The notes beneath the pieces are model-generated. The model was not told where the DNA came from, ran no database searches, and saw nothing but the letters and a program-made list of their open reading frames with translations. A stretch of DNA of 64,000 bases from Pseudaeromonas sp041441555 (GTDB lineage Bacteria > Pseudomonadota > Gammaproteobacteria > Enterobacterales > Aeromonadaceae), in the NCBI GenBank assembly GCA_041441555.1, contig JASDSW010000082.1, positions 62,001 through 126,000 of the forward strand, in the 5' to 3' direction. Each line of letters opens with the position of its first letter. The first letter of the stretch is position 1. This document shows positions 17,301 to 28,998 of this stretch, piece after piece. The translations under genes were made by a program, and so were the position numbers.

Positions 17301-17801
17301 ATGCCCGCCGCCCCCCGAACCGAGATGAAAACAGCCACCTTCTTCCTGTTACCGACCACGACTCAGAGTGATGCCGACGTCCAGTTGGCACTCGCCTGCC
17401 GACTGGCCACCGAACGCTACCGTCTCGGCCAGAGTCTGTTTTTGTGCGTCGCGGATCAGGATCAGGGCTGGCGACTCGACGAAATGCTCTGGCAGCAAGA
17501 GGCCGACAGCTTCGTGCCCCACAGCCTCTCCGAGGAGCCAACGGCGCACCAGGCTCCCGTCGAGATCGGCACCGGCCTGCCCCGCCGCAACCGCCAGCTG
17601 CTGATCAACCTCAGCCCGCAGGCACCGGCATTTGCAGGACGCTTTGCCGAAGTGGTAGATTTTGTCCCCACCGATGATTCCCTCAAACAGCTGGCCCGCG
17701 AACGCTACAAGCAGTATCGCGCCGCCGGCTTCACGCTGCAGACCCAGGCTGCGCCCAGCGCAGCCGAAGCCCAGGCGATCGACAGACCCGAGACCGACTA
17801 A
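17301..17801 (+). CDS. holC: DNA polymerase III subunit chi
   Basis: Chi links the clamp-loader complex to single-stranded DNA-binding protein. The conserved segment EVVDFVPTDDSLKQLARERY near the C-terminus and the LDEMLWQ...SFVPHSL block identify the family. Two starts compete. The ATG at 17301 has a strong AAGGAG eight bases upstream (166 residues). The ATG at 17325 gives MKTATFFLLP, which matches the family N-terminus (158 residues) but has a poor ribosome site. The region after residue about 147 (ending IDRPETD) extends beyond the E. coli protein. valS follows after three bases. Confidence 0.92.
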   Translation: MPAAPRTEMKTATFFLLPTTTQSDADVQLALACRLATERYRLGQSLFLCVADQDQGWRLDEMLWQQEADSFVPHSLSEEPTAHQAPVEIGTGLPRRNRQLLINLSPQAPAFAGRFAEVVDFVPTDDSLKQLARERYKQYRAAGFTLQTQAAPSAAEAQAIDRPETD

Positions 17802-17804
17802 AAA

Positions 17805-20663
<2,859 letters not shown>

Positions 20664-20693
20664 TCCAGCCCGAGATTCTACCCTGCAAAGACC

Positions 20694-20720
20694 AAGACCC
20701 CGGCCCAAAGCCGGGGTCTT
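20694..20720 (+). terminator. Terminator after valS
   Basis: An eleven-base stem AAGACCCCGGC/GCCGGGGTCTT with loop CCAAA lies 31 bases after the valS stop. It ends the pepA-holC-valS unit. The T-tract is short (TTGTT). Confidence 0.75.
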
Positions 20721-20764
20721 GTTATCGGGCGATACCAAAGCAGATCATCAGACTCAAGAAGCTC

Positions 20765-21277
20765 TCAACGCCGACACCAGCGCCGCACCAACCACAGCAG
20801 AGCTCCCAAGCCTCCCGACCACAGGCAGAAGGCCTCCAGCCTGGCGATGCTCACCCAGCCATAAAACGGGTTGCCCGCATAGAGCGGCCATAGCGGCTGA
20901 ATATCGCCATGCATCAGGCCATCCAACAGCAGATGGCTGTAGGCGCCGAGCAAGCCACCCCACAGCAAGGCAGACCAACCGCATGAGAGCGGCAGCAATA
21001 ACCAGCGCAGCCCATAGTGTGCCACCTCCCGGTTCCATCGGCGCAGCACCAAGCCACGCAGCAGACGAGCCAGCAGAACGGCGCCTAGGCCGAGCGGCAG
21101 CGCCCACAGTAGGGTATGGGTTCGGCCGTGCAGCACAGGGGCATGACGAATCAATCCCAGCAAGGGCTCGATATCCATCAGGATCTGGGCACAACCAAAG
21201 GCGAACAGACTGAATCGTCGCTCACAACCGGCCTTCAGCAACAGCGCAGGTCCCATGTGCAAGGGAGTAAACGGCAT
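20765..21277 (-). CDS. Predicted membrane-bound metal-dependent hydrolase (DUF457/YdjM-like)
   Basis: A 170-residue inner-membrane protein starting MPFTPLHMGPALLLKAG. A GGAGAG element precedes the chosen ATG; the frame is open to 21346. It has four or five hydrophobic segments. Conserved polar residues follow the pattern of the YdjM/DUF457 family: H near residue 7, MDIEP, HGRTHTLLW and YSHLLLDGLMHGD. These would bind metal at the membrane face. No substrate is known for the family. It overlaps no other supported gene and follows a terminator, so it is probably monocistronic. Confidence 0.65.
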   Translation of the reverse strand: MPFTPLHMGPALLLKAGCERRFSLFAFGCAQILMDIEPLLGLIRHAPVLHGRTHTLLWALPLGLGAVLLARLLRGLVLRRWNREVAHYGLRWLLLPLSCGWSALLWGGLLGAYSHLLLDGLMHGDIQPLWPLYAGNPFYGWVSIARLEAFCLWSGGLGALLWLVRRWCRR

Positions 21278-21290
21278 GATCTCTCCATGA

Positions 21291-21314
21291 AAAAGGCGCC
21301 TGCAAGGCGCCTTT
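21291..21314 (-). terminator. Terminator between two membrane-protein genes
   Basis: On the minus strand AAAGGCGCC-TTGCA-GGCGCCTTTTTC forms a nine-base stem with a T-run. It lies 28 bases after the stop of the upstream gene (21343-22443) and just before the ATG at 21277. Confidence 0.85.
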
Positions 21315-21342
21315 ATGATCCATAACTCGGCAGCTGATGGTA

Positions 21343-22443
21343 TCAATTTACCAGTTCAGCGGCTTTGGCCTCAACCGGCAGCAGCCAACGGGTCAGGGCC
21401 ACCGGCTTGAGCAGTCGGGTCAGCAACACCTTGACACTCAACAGCAGCAACAGGATGGCCCCGATATCGACCAGGCGGTTGTCGACAAAGAAGACCACTG
21501 CCACTAGCAGAGCCGTCACCACCAGAGCCGGCAAGGCCGACTGCAGGCGGGTCTTCTGTACCTCTTCACGATGGAGGTTGCCAGGCAGCGCCTTGGCGAT
21601 GCGCTCGGCTGCATGGCGTTTCACCGCCGGGTTCAGGAACTCCAGGGTTTCGGAGTCACTCTTACCATCCAGTTGATAGGAGACTGTGATGGTATCCTTA
21701 TGGAAGTGACTCTCCACCTCGGTGATGGCACTGAGCGGAATGCCGATGTACTTGTCACCGGCATTGGCCAGCAGATCCTCGATGGTGGCGCCGGATTGAT
21801 AGAGCTTCTGCATGGTGCCGACTTGCTTCTTGTCGATCGAGACCGAGTAGAGGTGGCTGTCGGTCAGATAGACCAGATACTTGTCATCCACATCCAGCCA
21901 GCCGTTCTCGCTGTAAAAGCCTTCCGGCAAGACGCCTTTGGGCTCGCGGCCAAACAGCACCATCAAGACCCCGGTGATGGCACCGGAGATCATCAGGATC
22001 AGGCTAACATGGGGACGGAGCCGATCGATGGGGGTGCTGACCGCCAGGCGATCGGCCACCATCTTCGGCATCGCCAGCTCAGGCTGTCCCTTGGGGTACC
22101 AGACTTCCAGGCTGTCGCCCTCGTTCAAGACTTCATATTCGCTCGCCGAGAGAATGGCATGGCCAGCCATCGGCTCGCCATCCAGCGAGAACTGATAGTC
22201 GGTGGAGTACTCATGCTCGGTGATCTTGCGTCCCTTGCGACCGCGATGCTCGCTGACCTCATCGGTCACGGCATTGACGGTCGCCGTCGCCGTCTCATGT
22301 TGTTGCTCCAGTTGGCGCGCCTCTTTTTCCGCCTCGGTTGGTATGACCGCCACCACGGCCGCCGCAACCAGAGTCAACAGCACCATGAGGATGGTGATCG
22401 CCCGGCGTTTCTTCTGTCCCGGTGAGAGAATCTTCTTGGCCAT
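21343..22443 (-). CDS. Uncharacterised membrane protein with DUF3592-like periplasmic domain
   Basis: The 366-residue product starts MAKKILSPGQKKRRAIT with a perfect GGAGG five bases before the ATG. One hydrophobic segment lies at about residues 15-35. It is followed by an exposed region with YQFSLDGEPMAGHAIL and EVLNEGDSLEVWYPKGQP, which resembles DUF3592. A second segment near 145-165 and two more near 310-345 complete the topology. The cytoplasmic middle (GFYSENGWLDVDDKYLVYLT) has no recognised motif. Function unknown. The upstream non-coding region holds a perfect GAAAGCGCTTTC palindrome that may be an operator. Confidence 0.7.
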   Translation of the reverse strand: MAKKILSPGQKKRRAITILMVLLTLVAAAVVAVIPTEAEKEARQLEQQHETATATVNAVTDEVSEHRGRKGRKITEHEYSTDYQFSLDGEPMAGHAILSASEYEVLNEGDSLEVWYPKGQPELAMPKMVADRLAVSTPIDRLRPHVSLILMISGAITGVLMVLFGREPKGVLPEGFYSENGWLDVDDKYLVYLTDSHLYSVSIDKKQVGTMQKLYQSGATIEDLLANAGDKYIGIPLSAITEVESHFHKDTITVSYQLDGKSDSETLEFLNPAVKRHAAERIAKALPGNLHREEVQKTRLQSALPALVVTALLVAVVFFVDNRLVDIGAILLLLLSVKVLLTRLLKPVALTRWLLPVEAKAAELVN

Positions 22444-22753
22444 TCGGCCCTCCTTGCTTGTGATCTCATTCCATTTTATCCCAGCTTCGCATGAGTCAGT
22501 GGCAGCAAACGAAGCCGCGTTAGCATAACGAGCCAGCCAGAGGCCGCAATCGAAAACCGGCGATTCTGTGCGCAGAACGCGATCGTTTTGCACTATTTTT
22601 GACCGGGATCAGCAGAAAGCGCTTTCGTATAACTGATTGAAAAGTGGGTGATTGCGCCGAGTCATGGCTCAAGGAGCGGAGAGTAGAGGGCTGAACCAGG
22701 AGGAGAAATACCTGCCCCACCACCGGAAGTGGTGGGGCAGGCCGGCGACGAGG
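22444..22753. other. Intergenic region with promoter-like elements and palindrome
   Basis: No gene is seen in these 310 bases. The minus strand has TTGCGG (22544-22549), 16 bases, TATGCT (22522-22527), a possible promoter for the membrane protein that starts at 22443. A perfect 12-base palindrome GAAAGCGCTTTC is at 22615-22626, a shape typical of LacI/GalR-family operators. The right end holds the hairpin at 22711-22741. Confidence 0.5.
22711..22741 (-). terminator. Strong hairpin after the BPSS1780-like gene
   Basis: A perfect 13-base stem CCTGCCCCACCAC/GTGGTGGGGCAGG with a five-base loop starts 13 bases after the stop codon. The following minus-strand bases are TATTTCTCC, so the U-tract is weak. 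Termination or 3' end protection is likely. Confidence 0.65.
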
Positions 22754-23524
22754 TTAAACCTCGTCGTAGAGGAAGATGTCGCGGTAGGCCAGATAGCTGG
22801 AGTACCACATGACCGGTACCATCACCAGCAGACCGATCAGCAGCATCAGGAAGCCGCAAAACATCAGTACTGTCGCAAGAACGCCCCACCAGCTTAGGAC
22901 CCAGAAGTTCCGCAGACAGGCGCGAAAACTCAGCTTCATCGCCGACCAGGGGGCCACCTGGTGGAAGAAGACCAAAGCAGGCGCGAACATGACCGCCATC
23001 ATCACCGGGATGATCAAAGCGATGACAACCAACACCCACAGCAGAAGCCGCAGGGCATAGGTTGGATCCACCTCGACCAGCTCCTCAAAATGGATCAGAT
23101 TATCCAGACCAATGGAAATCATGGCGGCTAGCATTACCAACAGCACAATCCCGAAGATCAGGGCCATGTTGATCACCGCGACGAGCACCAGGGGCCCCAT
23201 CTGCTGACGAAAACCCTCGAAGTAGTCATTGAAGGAGATGTAACCGGCGGTATGGGCACGATGGGCCACCGCCAGTGAGCCAGCGGCAAACACCATGCTG
23301 AATAGCTGATAGAGCAGGCTGCCACCGGGTACTATGCCGGAGGCCATCGACAGCACCACGCTGAACAGACAGATGCCGACGCTGACCCCCATGCCACGAT
23401 TGAACAGACCAAAACCGCCGTAGAGCCAGCCCCAGCCCCGGCCAATCCGCACCCGGCGCGGCTGCAACCAGGTTGCCTCCGGTTGGCTCTCGGCCTCCTC
23501 GTTGATCGCGATAAATTCACCCAT
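22754..23524 (-). CDS. BPSS1780-like membrane protein
   Basis: A 256-residue inner-membrane protein with about six hydrophobic segments. The N-terminal soluble part (residues 1-35) ends in RVRIGRGWGWLYGGFGLF. The C-terminal segment has SFRACLRNFW and ends YRDIFLYDEV, both features I associate with the BPSS1780 family of uncharacterised membrane proteins. The gene stands alone between terminators. Function unknown. Confidence 0.7.
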   Translation of the reverse strand: MGEFIAINEEAESQPEATWLQPRRVRIGRGWGWLYGGFGLFNRGMGVSVGICLFSVVLSMASGIVPGGSLLYQLFSMVFAAGSLAVAHRAHTAGYISFNDYFEGFRQQMGPLVLVAVINMALIFGIVLLVMLAAMISIGLDNLIHFEELVEVDPTYALRLLLWVLVVIALIIPVMMAVMFAPALVFFHQVAPWSAMKLSFRACLRNFWVLSWWGVLATVLMFCGFLMLLIGLLVMVPVMWYSSYLAYRDIFLYDEV

Positions 23525-23648
23525 GATTTCCAGTCTCCCTGTGTTTGTTGTTTATTCCATGCCGAGAGGTGCCCTCAATGGGGCTGGTTATACCGGTTTT
23601 GCGCCTGGCGGTCTGTGAAATGCCCCCAGCCTGTGATCGCCCCCCGAC

Positions 23649-23674
23649 AAAAAGCCCTCGCAGAGCGAGGGCTT
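23649..23674 (-). terminator. Terminator after ispH
   Basis: On the minus strand GCCCTCGC-TCT-GCGAGGGC is followed by TTTTTG. It lies 20 bases after the ispH stop and ends the ribF-ileS-lspA-ispH operon. Confidence 0.9.
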
Positions 23675-23694
23675 CGTTTGGTTATGTTAGCGGA

Positions 23695-24633
23695 TCAGCA
23701 ATCCAGACGCAGCTCCTGCGGCACCTCGAAGATGACATCCTCTTCCTTGCCACCCAGCTCACAGACCTCACCACCGCCAATGGCCTGCAGGCGGGCCACC
23801 ACCTGCTGCACCAACACCTCGGGCGCCGAGGCACCGGCGGTGACGCCAACAGTTGTCACACCTTGGAACCATTCGGCTTGCAGCTGATCGGCATCATCCA
23901 CCAGATAGGCATGGGTGCCGAGCCGCTCGGCCAGCTCACGCAGCCGGTTGGAGTTGGAGGAGTTGCGCGAGCCGACCACGATGAACAAGTCCACCTGGGC
24001 GGCCAACTCACGCACCGCATCCTGACGATTCTGGGTCGCGTAGCAGATATCATCCTTGCGCGGTCCCTGAATGGCCGGGAATTGCTGCTGCAGCGCGGCA
24101 ATCACCGACTTGGTCTCGTCGACGCTCAGGGTGGTCTGGGTGACAAAATGCAGATGACCGGCATCCTTGACCTGCAAGGCGGCGACATCAGCCTCATCCT
24201 CGACCAGATACATGCCCGCCTGCGGACTCTCGTACTGGCCGATGGTCCCCTCCACTTCCGGGTGGCCGGCGTGACCAATCATGATCACCTCCTGCGCCTT
24301 GCGGCTGGCCCGGTGAACCTCCATGTGCACCTTGCTCACCAGCGGACAGGTGGCATCGAATACTCGCAGGCCGCGCAAGCGGGCCTCTTCGCGCACCGCC
24401 TTGGATACACCATGGGCCGAGAAGATGACGATCTGGCCATCCGGCACCTCGGAGAGCTCCTCGACAAACCGTGCTCCCGCCTGGCGCAGCGACTCGACCA
24501 CGTAGCGGTTGTGCACCACCTCGTGGCGGACATAGATGGGCGCACCGAATTTGGCCAGCGCATTCTCGACGATACTGATGGCCCGATCGACCCCAGCACA
24601 GAAACCCCGTGGATTGGCCAGCAGGATCTTCAT
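23695..24633 (-). CDS. ispH: 4-hydroxy-3-methylbut-2-enyl diphosphate reductase
   Basis: IspH carries out the last step of the MEP isoprenoid pathway, reducing HMBPP to IPP and DMAPP with an iron-sulfur cluster. The 312-residue product has the three ligand cysteines in GFCAGVDRA (C12), DATCPLVSKVH (about C96) and DDICYATQNRQ (about C197). It lies two bases after lspA; the fkpB gene that separates them in E. coli is absent here. Confidence 0.97.
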   Translation of the reverse strand: MKILLANPRGFCAGVDRAISIVENALAKFGAPIYVRHEVVHNRYVVESLRQAGARFVEELSEVPDGQIVIFSAHGVSKAVREEARLRGLRVFDATCPLVSKVHMEVHRASRKAQEVIMIGHAGHPEVEGTIGQYESPQAGMYLVEDEADVAALQVKDAGHLHFVTQTTLSVDETKSVIAALQQQFPAIQGPRKDDICYATQNRQDAVRELAAQVDLFIVVGSRNSSNSNRLRELAERLGTHAYLVDDADQLQAEWFQGVTTVGVTAGASAPEVLVQQVVARLQAIGGGEVCELGGKEEDVIFEVPQELRLDC

Positions 24634-24635
24634 GC

Positions 24636-25151
24636 TCAGGCTTCCTTCTCATCGGCAGCGGGCTGCGGCTTCTTGCGCAGCCCATCCAGCACGATCATGG
24701 CGGCGCCGACCGTGATGGCACAGTCCGCCAGGTTGAAGGCCGGGAAAATATAGCCCTGCCAGTAGAACAACAGAAAGTCGACCACATGGCCATAGACCAG
24801 GCGATCGATGAGATTGCCGATGGCCCCGCCGATCACCAGCACGAATGCTAGGTTCAGCCAGAGCTGGCTGGCCGCCTGCCGACGCAGACCAACGGTCATG
24901 GCCGCCGAGACCCCGATGGCAAACAGGGCGAAGAACCAGCGCTGCCAGCCCCCCTGATGGGCCAGGAAGCTGAAGGCGGCCCCCGTGTTATACACATGCA
25001 CTATGTTGAAGAACGGCAGCACCTTGATTCCGGGGCCACCATAGGGCAGCCCGTCGAGGATTGCCAGCTTGGCCAGCTGATCCAGAGTCACCACCACCAG
25101 CGCCAACCACAGCCAGCGCACGCCACTTTGCTTCCAGCTCGGAGTCATCAT
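24636..25151 (-). CDS. lspA: Lipoprotein signal peptidase (signal peptidase II)
   Basis: LspA cleaves the signal peptide of prolipoproteins after lipid modification. The 171-residue product has four membrane segments and the catalytic aspartates in GNLIDRLVYGHVVDFLLFYW. The ATG at 25149-25151 overlaps the ileS stop by four bases; a second ATG follows directly. Confidence 0.97.
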   Translation of the reverse strand: MMTPSWKQSGVRWLWLALVVVTLDQLAKLAILDGLPYGGPGIKVLPFFNIVHVYNTGAAFSFLAHQGGWQRWFFALFAIGVSAAMTVGLRRQAASQLWLNLAFVLVIGGAIGNLIDRLVYGHVVDFLLFYWQGYIFPAFNLADCAITVGAAMIVLDGLRKKPQPAADEKEA

Positions 25152-27976
25152 GCAAACGCCCGCGTTTCGCCATCACCATCGATGTTGGTCACACAGCGAC
25201 CACAGATCCCCTCGTGGCCAGCGATGGTGCCCACATCGGCCACATGGTGCCAGCAGCGCTCGCACTTGGCAGCCTCGGTCGCCGTCACGTTCAGCCACAG
25301 ACCCGCCAGCTCGGTGGCCTGCGCATCGGCCGGCGCTGCCGTAACAGCTTCCACCTTGGCTTGCGAGGTGATGAGCACGAAGCGCAGCTCTTCGCCCAGA
25401 CGGGTCAGCTTCTCGGCCAGGGCCGGTTCGGCATACAGGGTCACTTCGGCCTGCAGGGAGCTGCCGATACGCTTGTCGGCACGAGCCGCTTCCAGCGCCT
25501 TGTTCACCTCACCACGCACCAGCAGCAGTTCGGCCCAGTAGGCCTCATCCAGCGCCTCGCCTTCCTTCAACCCGAACAGGCCGTCGAACCACTCTTCGGT
25601 GAAGACAAACTGGGCGCGCTCACCCGGCAGCAACTTCCAAATTTCGTCGGCGGTGAAGCTCATGATGGGCGCCATCCAGCGCACCATGGCCTCGGCGATG
25701 AGGAACAGGGCGCTCTGGCAGGAGCGACGCGCCAGGCTATCCGCCTTGGCGGTGTACTGGCGATCCTTGATGATATCCAGATAGAAGGAGCCCATCTCCA
25801 CCGAGCAGAACTGCATTAGCTTCTGGGTGACCAGGTGGAAATCGTAATTCTCGTAGGCTTCGACGATCTCCTGCTGTGCCTTCAGAGCACAACCGACCGC
25901 CCAGCGATCCAGCACCACCATCTCATCGGCAGCCACCATGTGCTTAGCCGGATCGAAACCGTTGAGGTTGGCCAGCAGGAAGCGAGCGGTGTTGCGGATG
26001 CGGCGATAGGCATCGGCGGAGCGCTTCAGGATCTCGTCGGAGACCGTCATCTCGCCGCTGTAGTCGGTCGAAGCCACCCACAGGCGCAGGATGTCGGCAC
26101 CCAGCTTGTTCATCACCTCTTGCGGGCTAACCACGTTGCCCAGAGACTTGGACATCTTGCGCCCCTGACCATCGACGGTGAAGCCGTGAGTCAGCACCTG
26201 GTTGTAGGGGGCCTGATGCTTCATGGCGACGCCGATCATCAGCGAGGACATGAACCAGCCGCGGTGCTGATCTGACCCTTCCAGGTACATGTCCGCCTCA
26301 TGGCCGTTAAACTCGGGACGCACATTGACCACGGAGGCATGGGTCGAACCTGAGTCAAACCAGACGTCCAGGGTATCCTTCACCTTCTCGTAGTGGGCGG
26401 CATCGTCACCCAGCAGCTCGGCCGGATCCAGATCCCACCAGGCTTGAATGCCGGCAACTTCGACCCGTTTGGCCACCTCTTCCATCAGTTCGACGGAGCG
26501 CGGGTGCAAGGCTTGCGTCTCCTTGTGCACGAACAGGGCGATCGGTACCCCCCAGGTGCGCTGACGGGAAATACACCAGTCCGGACGGTTCTCCACCATG
26601 GCCTCGATGCGGTTCTGCCCCCAGGCAGGGATCCACTTCACCGACTTGATCTCGGAGAGCGCCTTCTGGCGCAGGCCCGCCTGCTCCATGCTGATGAACC
26701 ACTGGGGCGTGGCACGGAAGATAATCGGAGTCTTGTGGCGCCAGCAGTGCGGGTAGGAGTGCTGAATGGCCTGATGGTGCAGCAGAGCGCCGCGCTCCTG
26801 AAGCACCTCGACCACCGAGGCATTGGCCTTGAAGACATGCTGACCGGCAAAAAGCTCGGTATCCGGCAGATAGACGCCGTTGCCACCGACCGGATTGGCC
26901 ACTTCCAAACCATATTTCTGGCCGACCGCGAAGTCTTCCTGACCGTGGCCCGGGGCGGTGTGCACGGCGCCGGTACCGGAGTCGAGGGTGACGTGATCGC
27001 CGAGGATCACCGGCACATCAAAGGCATAGAAGGGGTGGTGGAAGCGCAGCAGCTCCAGCGAAGCCCCCTTGCAGTAGCCCAGGTTGTGATACTGGCTGAT
27101 GCCGGCACGATCCATCACATCCTTAACCAAGGCTTCCGCCAGGATCAGACGCTCAGGATGGTCGCCTTCCACCTGCACCAGCGCATAATCCAGCTCGGCG
27201 TGCAGAGCGACAGCCCGGTTGGCTGGCAGGGTCCAGGGGGTGGTGGTCCAGATCACCACCGACAGCGGGCCCTGACCGGTATGGCCATCGGCACAATCGA
27301 AGGCAGCCGCGACCTGGGCCTCATCGACCGCCTGGAAACGCACATCGATGGAGGGCGAGCTCTTGTCGTAGTACTCCACTTCGGCCTCGGCCAGCGCCGA
27401 GCCGCAATCGGTACACCAATGCACCGGCTTGGACCCCTTGTGCAGATGGCCGTTGCTGATGATTTTGCCCAAGGAGCGGATGATGTGCGCCTCGGTATTA
27501 AAATCCATGGTCAGATAGGGTTTGTCCCAATCGCCCAGTACCCCCAGACGCACAAAGTCGGCCTTCTGAGCTTCGACCTGGCTCTTGGCGTATTTCCGGC
27601 ACTCGGCACGGAACTCGGCCGCCGAGACCTTCTCGCCTGGCTTGCCGACCAGCCCTTCCACCTTCAGTTCGATGGGCAGACCATGGCAGTCCCACCCCGG
27701 CACATAGGGAGAGTCAAACCCCGCCATCCCCTTGGACTTGATGATGATGTCCTTGAGGATCTTGTTGACCGAGTGACCAATGTGAATATTGCCGTTTGCG
27801 TAGGGGGGGCCATCGTGCAGGATGAAGGACTTCTTGCCCTTCTTGGCGTTGCGGATCACGCCGTACAGATCCTGGTCATACCACGCCTTCAGCATCTCCG
27901 GCTCACGCTTGGCCAGATCGCCACGCATCGGAAACGGGGTTTCCGGCAAATTCAGGGTATGTTTATAGTCGCTCAT
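25148..27976 (-). CDS. ileS: Isoleucyl-tRNA synthetase
   Basis: This class Ia synthetase charges tRNA-Ile with post-transfer editing of valine. The 942-residue product has HIGH at residues 65-68 and KMSKS at about 607-611. It also has a C-terminal zinc motif CERCWHHVADVG...GICGRCV. Length is close to E. coli (938). It overlaps ribF and lspA at both ends, so the operon is tightly coupled. Confidence 0.98.
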   Translation of the reverse strand: MSDYKHTLNLPETPFPMRGDLAKREPEMLKAWYDQDLYGVIRNAKKGKKSFILHDGPPYANGNIHIGHSVNKILKDIIIKSKGMAGFDSPYVPGWDCHGLPIELKVEGLVGKPGEKVSAAEFRAECRKYAKSQVEAQKADFVRLGVLGDWDKPYLTMDFNTEAHIIRSLGKIISNGHLHKGSKPVHWCTDCGSALAEAEVEYYDKSSPSIDVRFQAVDEAQVAAAFDCADGHTGQGPLSVVIWTTTPWTLPANRAVALHAELDYALVQVEGDHPERLILAEALVKDVMDRAGISQYHNLGYCKGASLELLRFHHPFYAFDVPVILGDHVTLDSGTGAVHTAPGHGQEDFAVGQKYGLEVANPVGGNGVYLPDTELFAGQHVFKANASVVEVLQERGALLHHQAIQHSYPHCWRHKTPIIFRATPQWFISMEQAGLRQKALSEIKSVKWIPAWGQNRIEAMVENRPDWCISRQRTWGVPIALFVHKETQALHPRSVELMEEVAKRVEVAGIQAWWDLDPAELLGDDAAHYEKVKDTLDVWFDSGSTHASVVNVRPEFNGHEADMYLEGSDQHRGWFMSSLMIGVAMKHQAPYNQVLTHGFTVDGQGRKMSKSLGNVVSPQEVMNKLGADILRLWVASTDYSGEMTVSDEILKRSADAYRRIRNTARFLLANLNGFDPAKHMVAADEMVVLDRWAVGCALKAQQEIVEAYENYDFHLVTQKLMQFCSVEMGSFYLDIIKDRQYTAKADSLARRSCQSALFLIAEAMVRWMAPIMSFTADEIWKLLPGERAQFVFTEEWFDGLFGLKEGEALDEAYWAELLLVRGEVNKALEAARADKRIGSSLQAEVTLYAEPALAEKLTRLGEELRFVLITSQAKVEAVTAAPADAQATELAGLWLNVTATEAAKCERCWHHVADVGTIAGHEGICGRCVTNIDGDGETRAFA

Positions 27977-28935
27977 CAGTCCTGGGTTCCATATGGTTCA
28001 ATAGGGGTTGCCGCGAGGCCGAAATAACGGCGGGCCGTGGCAGCATCCTCACGGATCTGCGCATGCAGGGCGGCAAAAGAGTCAAACTTCTTCTCGTCAC
28101 GGAGCTTATGACACAGCCGGACACGGATGTGTCGGCCATAGAGATCGCCCGAGAAATCAAAAATATGCACTTCAAGTTGTGGCCGTTGGCCGTTTACCGT
28201 GGGACGGGTGCCCACATTGGCCACGCCATAATGGGTGTGGCCGGAAAATAACACTTCTACCGCATACACGCCACTCACCGGCGTGACCTGGCGGTTGAGG
28301 TGAACATTGGCGGTCGGAAAGCCGATGGTTCGCCCGAGCTTCTGGCCGTGCGCCACACGGCCGCTGACGGCGTAGGGTTCCCCCAGCATGGCGTGCACCT
28401 CCGACAGACGATTGGCGCGCAGCGCCTCACGCACCCGGGTGCTGCTGACGCGCTGCTGCGCCACACAGAAGCTCTGGGTGCTGACCACCTCGAAGCCGTA
28501 ACGCTCACCGGCCTGCTGCAGCATGGTGAAATCGCCGCGCCGCCCGCGGCCAAAGCAGAAGTCATCACCAACTACCAGATACTTGACGCCCAGACTGCGC
28601 ACCAGGATCTCGTCGATGAACTGTTCGGGTTCGAGGTTGGCAAACTCGTGGCCGAAGCGCACGCAGAGCAGGCGGGCCAGTCCCAACTCCTTCAGCGCCA
28701 GATACTTGTCGCGCAGCCGGGTCAGCCGGGCCGGAGCGCCCTCACGGGCAAACAGCTCCATCGGTTGCGGCTCAAACAGCATCACACAGGCGGGTAACCC
28801 CAACGCCTCGGCCTTGCGCTGGAGCTGCTGCAACACCGCCTTGTGGCCGAGGTGGACCCCATCAAAATTACCAATGCTCAACACGCAGCCATGATGCTCG
28901 GGACGCAGGTTGTGAATGCCACGGATCAACTGCAT
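27976..28935 (-). CDS. ribF: Bifunctional riboflavin kinase/FAD synthetase
   Basis: RibF converts riboflavin to FMN and then FAD. The 319-residue product has the N-terminal nucleotidyltransferase motif SIGNFDGVHLGH (about residues 20-31) and the C-terminal kinase motif GRTIGFPTANVHL (about 204-216). It heads the ribF-ileS-lspA-ispH operon and overlaps the ileS ATG by one base. Confidence 0.97.
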   Translation of the reverse strand: MQLIRGIHNLRPEHHGCVLSIGNFDGVHLGHKAVLQQLQRKAEALGLPACVMLFEPQPMELFAREGAPARLTRLRDKYLALKELGLARLLCVRFGHEFANLEPEQFIDEILVRSLGVKYLVVGDDFCFGRGRRGDFTMLQQAGERYGFEVVSTQSFCVAQQRVSSTRVREALRANRLSEVHAMLGEPYAVSGRVAHGQKLGRTIGFPTANVHLNRQVTPVSGVYAVEVLFSGHTHYGVANVGTRPTVNGQRPQLEVHIFDFSGDLYGRHIRVRLCHKLRDEKKFDSFAALHAQIREDAATARRYFGLAATPIEPYGTQD

Positions 28936-28998
28936 GGAGGGGACTGCCTTGTCATTGCCGGAGAAATCGCCAGATTATATAACGAAGCCACCGCCCTT

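Noticed and set aside
20754..21194. 146-codon open frame on the minus strand
   Set aside because: It overlaps the DUF457-like gene in another frame; that gene has the better ribosome site and conserved His/Asp motifs.
26393..28027. 544-codon open frame antisense to ileS
   Set aside because: It is the mirror of a GC-rich conserved gene, with no recognisable domain. ileS explains the coding signal.
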